Of a DNA stretch of 9,818 nt, positions 6,649 through 9,818 are shown in pieces. Position 1 is the stretch's first letter. Each line of letters starts with the position of its first letter. The translations under genes and the position numbers were made by a program. Source of the DNA: Thermoflexales bacterium (lineage in GTDB: Bacteria; Chloroflexota; Anaerolineae; Fen-1058); NCBI GenBank assembly GCA_017882055.1, contig JADGQE010000123.1, forward strand, positions 1 to 9,818, read 5' to 3'. The notes beneath the pieces are model-generated. The model was given only the letters and a program-made list of their open reading frames with translations, searched no databases and was not told where the DNA came from.

Positions 6649-7391
6649 ATGCCGTGAGCCGATCGACTACTGCCCCGGCTTCACGCGGGGTGCAGACCAT
6701 CCGATTTTTCGCGCGTTTCACTCGCGGTCAACGCTGGGAACACGGCCTGTTGATCCTATCGTTTATCGTGTTGTTCTTGACGGGGATCGTTCAGAAATAT
6801 CGCAATGAGCAATGGAGTCAGGATATTCTATCGACGCCCGATCGATTGCTGCTGGTGCAGACCATTCATCACATCGCCGCCCTCGTGCTGACGCTCGAAG
6901 TGTTGTATCACCTGATCCGCGCGATCGTTTTACTGGCGCGCCGCAAGATGTCGCCGGCCCTGTTTCCCACTTTGAAAGATGTGCGCGATGCCGGACAGAT
7001 GCTCAAGTATCTGTTGTTCCTGTCGAATCAAAAACCCAGGTTCGGCAAATATAACTTCGAGCAAAAGGTGACTTACTGGTTCCTGTTCTTCGGGATCGGG
7101 ATCATGGTCGTGACCGGTTTCATCCTGTGGTTCCCCGTGCAGGTCACGAGCGTCGTGTCAGGCGGCATTGTGCCGGCGGCCAAGCTGGCCCACAGCACCG
7201 AAGCCATTGTGGCTGGCATCTTCGTGTTGATCTGGCACTTCTATCACGTTCACCTCGAACGCTTGAATCTCAGCATCTTCACCGGGCGATTGAACGAAGA
7301 CGATATGCGCCAATATCATTCCGCCGAATTTGAGCGGCTGACGGGTGAACCGGCCAGGCCCGAAACGCGGGATCAAGGAGGGCAGTCGTGA
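6645..7391 (+). CDS. Dihaem cytochrome b, FdnI/formate-dehydrogenase-gamma-like (first paralogue)
   Basis: The product has 248 residues. ATG 6645 is preceded by AGGAGGAG (6631-6638) and overlaps the previous stop by four bases. Four membrane helices are predicted near residues 32-48, 72-97, 142-163 and 182-203. Candidate haem b ligands are H33 in the QRWEH motif of helix 1, H74 or H75 (or H88) in helix 2, and H182 and H197 in helix 4 within AHSTEAI...WHFYHVH. This pattern is that of the FdnI group, where two stacked haems b link the quinone pool to an outer-face partner. No formate dehydrogenase is nearby, so the partner here is inferred to be the adjoining nonahaem cytochrome. The C-terminal 45 residues are polar and cytoplasmic. 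Confidence 0.92.
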   Translation: MNAVSRSTTAPASRGVQTIRFFARFTRGQRWEHGLLILSFIVLFLTGIVQKYRNEQWSQDILSTPDRLLLVQTIHHIAALVLTLEVLYHLIRAIVLLARRKMSPALFPTLKDVRDAGQMLKYLLFLSNQKPRFGKYNFEQKVTYWFLFFGIGIMVVTGFILWFPVQVTSVVSGGIVPAAKLAHSTEAIVAGIFVLIWHFYHVHLERLNLSIFTGRLNEDDMRQYHSAEFERLTGEPARPETRDQGGQS

Positions 7392-8851
7392 TCCATCGTT
7401 TTCACCGGGGTCTTTTGCCACTGACCCTTCTGACGGGCGCGGTCTTGATCGGATTGATCTGGCTGGTGCCACAAGTCGCTGCTGGCTCATCTTCAAGTAC
7501 GATCGAATCAGCGCCGAATGGCGCCCGGCTCGATCAAGCCGTGACCAACGAAGTTTGTCTGGGTTGCCATAGCAACCAAAGTTTGACCAAGAAATTGTAT
7601 GACGACTCCGACTTAAGTTTGTATATCAGCGGCGATGATCTGGCGCACTCCGTACACGGGCAGAGCGGCATCGCTTGTGTGCAGTGCCATACCAATTTCG
7701 ATCAGAAGCATGGTGAGAACCCGGTGCAGTATCCGGGCTTTAATGCCGCCGATCGGCGCGATGCCAGTTTGCAATTGGTGAAGCTGTGCGGCAGCTGTCA
7801 CGCCGATCAATCTGCGAAGCAGAATGACAGCGTTCACAGCCGGGCGCAGGCGGCGGGCAATCGCGACGCGGCCATCTGCACCGACTGTCATACGGCGCAC
7901 ACCGTCCGCAAATTGACGGATCCATCGACCAAGCAATTGCTCCCCGATGCGCGCCTCTGGGTGCCGCAGACCTGCGCCAAATGCCACAACGATATTTACG
8001 AGAAGTACAAGGCGAGTGTCCATGGTGCGGCGCTTATTCAAGAAAACAACCTGGACGTGCCGACCTGCATCGATTGCCACGGCGTGCACAACATTCCTGA
8101 TCCGACGACGGACGCCTTCCGCCTGAAGTCGCCCAGCCTGTGCGCCAAATGCCATACCAATGCGCAGATCATGGATCGATACGGCATCTCGACGCAGGTG
8201 CTCAATACTTACGTGGCCGACTTCCATGGCACGACGGTGACGTTGTTCGAAAAACAATCGCCCGATGCGCCGACCAACAAGCCCGTTTGTTTTGACTGCC
8301 ACGGCATTCACGATATTGCCAGAGTGGATGATCCGCAAAAGGGCCTGGCGATTCGCGAGAATATTTTGAAGCGCTGCCAGGTCTGCCATCCTACCGCAAC
8401 GGCGAATTTCTCGTCGGCATGGCTGTCACACTACATTCCTTCTCAGGACAAAACGCCGCTGGTTTACTTCGTGAACCTGTTCTATCAGATTTTCATTCCG
8501 GGTGTGCTGGGCGGTATGGCCGTGCTGGTGCTGCTCGATGTCAGTTGGCGAGTGCGTCGGCGATTCCGAAAGCCCGCGCCCGCTGTGAAACCGGCGGCAG
8601 CTCCACCCGCCTCCGGCGCGCCGGTTGCACCCGCACCCGATCAGCCCGCTGCGCCGATCGAGGCAGCACCGGCGCCCGATGAGCCTGTCTCATCCAATGC
8701 GGCAGTACCTCCTGATGAGACGGCATCATCTAACGAGGCAGCACCGGTAACTGATGAGGCTGCATCATCTAATGCGGCGGCATCCTCATCCGAGCCTTCA
8801 TCCGCCGACACCGATCAATCTGCCGATGGAAAGGAGTCGAACCATGGCTAG
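7388..8851 (+). CDS. Nonahaem c-type cytochrome with membrane anchor and long Pro/Ala/Ser/acidic tail (second paralogue)
   Basis: The product has 487 residues. It starts at GTG 7388 with AAGGAGGG (7375-7382) five bases upstream, overlapping the previous TGA as GTGA. The hydrophobic stretch at residues 8-32 is a signal peptide. Nine CxxCH sites lie at 57, 97, 134, 164, 196, 227, 252, 301 and 330, in the same order and context as in the cytochrome at 5485-6648 (shared LSLYIS, SVHG-x-ALIQ-[DE]-NN, GVHNI-x-DP, YG-[LI]-ST and final C-x-x-CHP). A membrane helix at about 365-385 is followed by RVRRRFRKP. After this the paralogue ends, but this protein continues for about 90 residues rich in Pro, Ala, Ser, Asp and Glu, predicted to be cytoplasmic and disordered. 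A small insertion around 178-193 also differs. The role is inferred to be the outer-face electron carrier partnered with the next cytochrome b. Confidence 0.92.
   Translation: MIHRFHRGLLPLTLLTGAVLIGLIWLVPQVAAGSSSSTIESAPNGARLDQAVTNEVCLGCHSNQSLTKKLYDDSDLSLYISGDDLAHSVHGQSGIACVQCHTNFDQKHGENPVQYPGFNAADRRDASLQLVKLCGSCHADQSAKQNDSVHSRAQAAGNRDAAICTDCHTAHTVRKLTDPSTKQLLPDARLWVPQTCAKCHNDIYEKYKASVHGAALIQENNLDVPTCIDCHGVHNIPDPTTDAFRLKSPSLCAKCHTNAQIMDRYGISTQVLNTYVADFHGTTVTLFEKQSPDAPTNKPVCFDCHGIHDIARVDDPQKGLAIRENILKRCQVCHPTATANFSSAWLSHYIPSQDKTPLVYFVNLFYQIFIPGVLGGMAVLVLLDVSWRVRRRFRKPAPAVKPAAAPPASGAPVAPAPDQPAAPIEAAPAPDEPVSSNAAVPPDETASSNEAAPVTDEAASSNAAASSSEPSSADTDQSADGKESNHG
8678..8788 (+). repeat. Short tandem repeats in the tail of the second nonahaem cytochrome
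   Basis: Three degenerate units of 12-13 residues start at D431, D443 and D456, each with the pattern DE-x-x-SSN-x-A. The DNA repeats the GATGAG...TCATC(C/T)AA pattern with moderate drift. The tail is low-complexity and negatively charged and has no counterpart in the paralogue at 5485-6648, so it was gained or lost after the duplication. Confidence 0.75.
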
Positions 8852-9818
8852 CTCGACTCTTCCCGATCAGACGACGAATACGGCCGCACCCAAACCAACT
8901 TACTACACACGTTTCAACATCTGGCAGCGTATCGAGCATATTGCTCTGCTGGCCTCGTTCACGACGCTGGCAGTGACGGGGCTTCCACAGAAATTTGCCG
9001 AAGCGCCGATTAGCGATACGATCATCGGTTTGCTGGGAGGCATCGAAGCGACGCGCGGCCTTCACCACTTTGCGGCGATTGTGTTGATGGCCCTGAGCGT
9101 CTATCACTTGCTGGCTGTGATCTATCGCGTTTTCGTTAAGCGTTCGGCGCTCAGCATGTTTCCGGTGATCAGTGACTTCAAGCATTTGATTCACGATCTC
9201 TTGTTCTACCTCGGCCGGCGCAAGCAGCGGGCCTATTACGGGCGATACTCGTACTCCGAGAAGGTCGAATATCTGGCCGTGGTGTGGGGCACGCTGGTAA
9301 TGATTATCACCGGCTTCATGATGTGGAATCCCATCGCCACCACCAATTTACTGCCGGGCGAAGTGATCCCGGCCGCCAAGGTGGCGCATGGCGGCGAAGC
9401 CCTGCTGGCGGTGCTGGCGATCATCTTGTGGCACTTCTACAATGTCCACATCCGGCACTTCAACAAAAGTATGTTCAACGGCAAACTCACGCGCGAAGAG
9501 ATGGAGCATGAGCATCCGGCGGAACTGGCCATGGTTGAAGCAGGTCAAGACTCCAGGGCTCCATCGCCCGCTGTGCTGCAACGACGACAGCGTATCTTCT
9601 ATCCAATCGCGGCGGTGCTTGCAGTTGTGTTTAGCTTCGGATTGTTCAAGTTCGTTACGTTTGAGCAAACATCGATTTTGACGATGCCACCCGGCGAAAC
9701 GGCGAAGGTTTTTGCGCCGGAGACGCCCACTCCATCGCCAACGCGGAAACCGACCTCGACGCCGACTGTGACGCCGACGCCCGGTGCGGCCACTTCTACG
9801 TCGGTCCCCGGCGGCGGA
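8844..9818 (+). CDS. Cytochrome b (FdnI-like) with extra fifth helix and Thr/Pro linker, 3' end outside window (second paralogue)
   Basis: ATG 8844 lies eight bases after AAGGAG (8831-8836) and overlaps the previous gene by eight bases; 325 codons are open to the window end. Residues 1-230 match the cytochrome b at 6645-7391 closely in layout: IEH32 in helix 1, H74/H75 and H88 in helix 2, H182, WH197 and VH202 in helix 4, at almost identical numbering. Unlike that paralogue it continues with a fifth helix at about 251-273 and then a linker rich in TP, SP and GG from about 290. Four helices leave the chain in the cytoplasm, so the fifth would carry the linker to the outer face, where an additional domain is expected beyond the window. 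That domain might be another haem c domain, but this cannot be seen. Such TPTPT linkers are common in exported Chloroflexota proteins. Confidence 0.9.
   Translation, partial: MASSTLPDQTTNTAAPKPTYYTRFNIWQRIEHIALLASFTTLAVTGLPQKFAEAPISDTIIGLLGGIEATRGLHHFAAIVLMALSVYHLLAVIYRVFVKRSALSMFPVISDFKHLIHDLLFYLGRRKQRAYYGRYSYSEKVEYLAVVWGTLVMIITGFMMWNPIATTNLLPGEVIPAAKVAHGGEALLAVLAIILWHFYNVHIRHFNKSMFNGKLTREEMEHEHPAELAMVEAGQDSRAPSPAVLQRRQRIFYPIAAVLAVVFSFGLFKFVTFEQTSILTMPPGETAKVFAPETPTPSPTRKPTSTPTVTPTPGAATSTSVPGGG

Noticed and set aside
7613..8389. Long open frame on the minus strand (258 codons) opposite the second nonahaem cytochrome
   Set aside because: It lies wholly antisense to a gene with nine CxxCH motifs, has no recognisable motif or ribosome binding site, and is explained by GC-biased codon use on the + strand.

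Overview
The window is almost wholly coding on the + strand and holds a dense electron-transfer locus. Nine genes are visible, the first and last cut by the window edges: four multihaem c-type cytochromes, a four-cluster ferredoxin-like protein, an NrfD/HybB-type quinone-site membrane protein, two FdnI-like dihaem cytochromes b, and one small membrane protein. The visible parts carry 33 CxxCH haem c motifs (7 + 8 + 9 + 9). No catalytic terminal reductase (no CxxCK motif, no molybdopterin subunit) is present.

The source is probably a Chloroflexota bacterium of the Anaerolineae type. This is inferred from the moderate-to-high GC, GTG starts, strong AGGAGG ribosome binding sites, and a Thr/Pro 'TPTPT' linker at the end of the last gene, which is typical of exported proteins in that phylum. 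It is an inference without a database search. If the host is monoderm, 'periplasmic' below means the outer face of the single membrane.

Layout. (1) Positions 1-1611: the 3' end of a large modular multihaem cytochrome, closed by a perfect 18-bp inverted-repeat terminator at 1618-1659. (2) Positions 1612-1949: a 338-bp regulatory gap with a candidate promoter, a palindrome inside its spacer and a small hairpin. (3) Positions 1950-5085: a tight three-gene operon of octahaem cytochrome with C-terminal anchor, Tat-exported 4x[4Fe-4S] protein and ten-helix NrfD/HybB protein. (4) Positions 5086-5291: a short gap with a consensus-like promoter overlapping the previous stop codon and a long imperfect hairpin. 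(5) Positions 5292 to the window end: a second operon with overlapping genes, made of a 68-residue membrane protein followed by two paralogous pairs, each a nonahaem membrane-anchored cytochrome c followed by a cytochrome b.

How it could work (inference): the NrfD-type protein and the two cytochromes b are three separate points for exchanging electrons with the membrane quinone pool. Each is paired with membrane-anchored multihaem cytochromes on the outer face, and these could pass electrons to or from the large soluble cytochrome encoded at the left edge. This resembles quinone-linked modules of extracellular or long-range electron transfer systems. Direction of flow and final acceptor cannot be read from this window.
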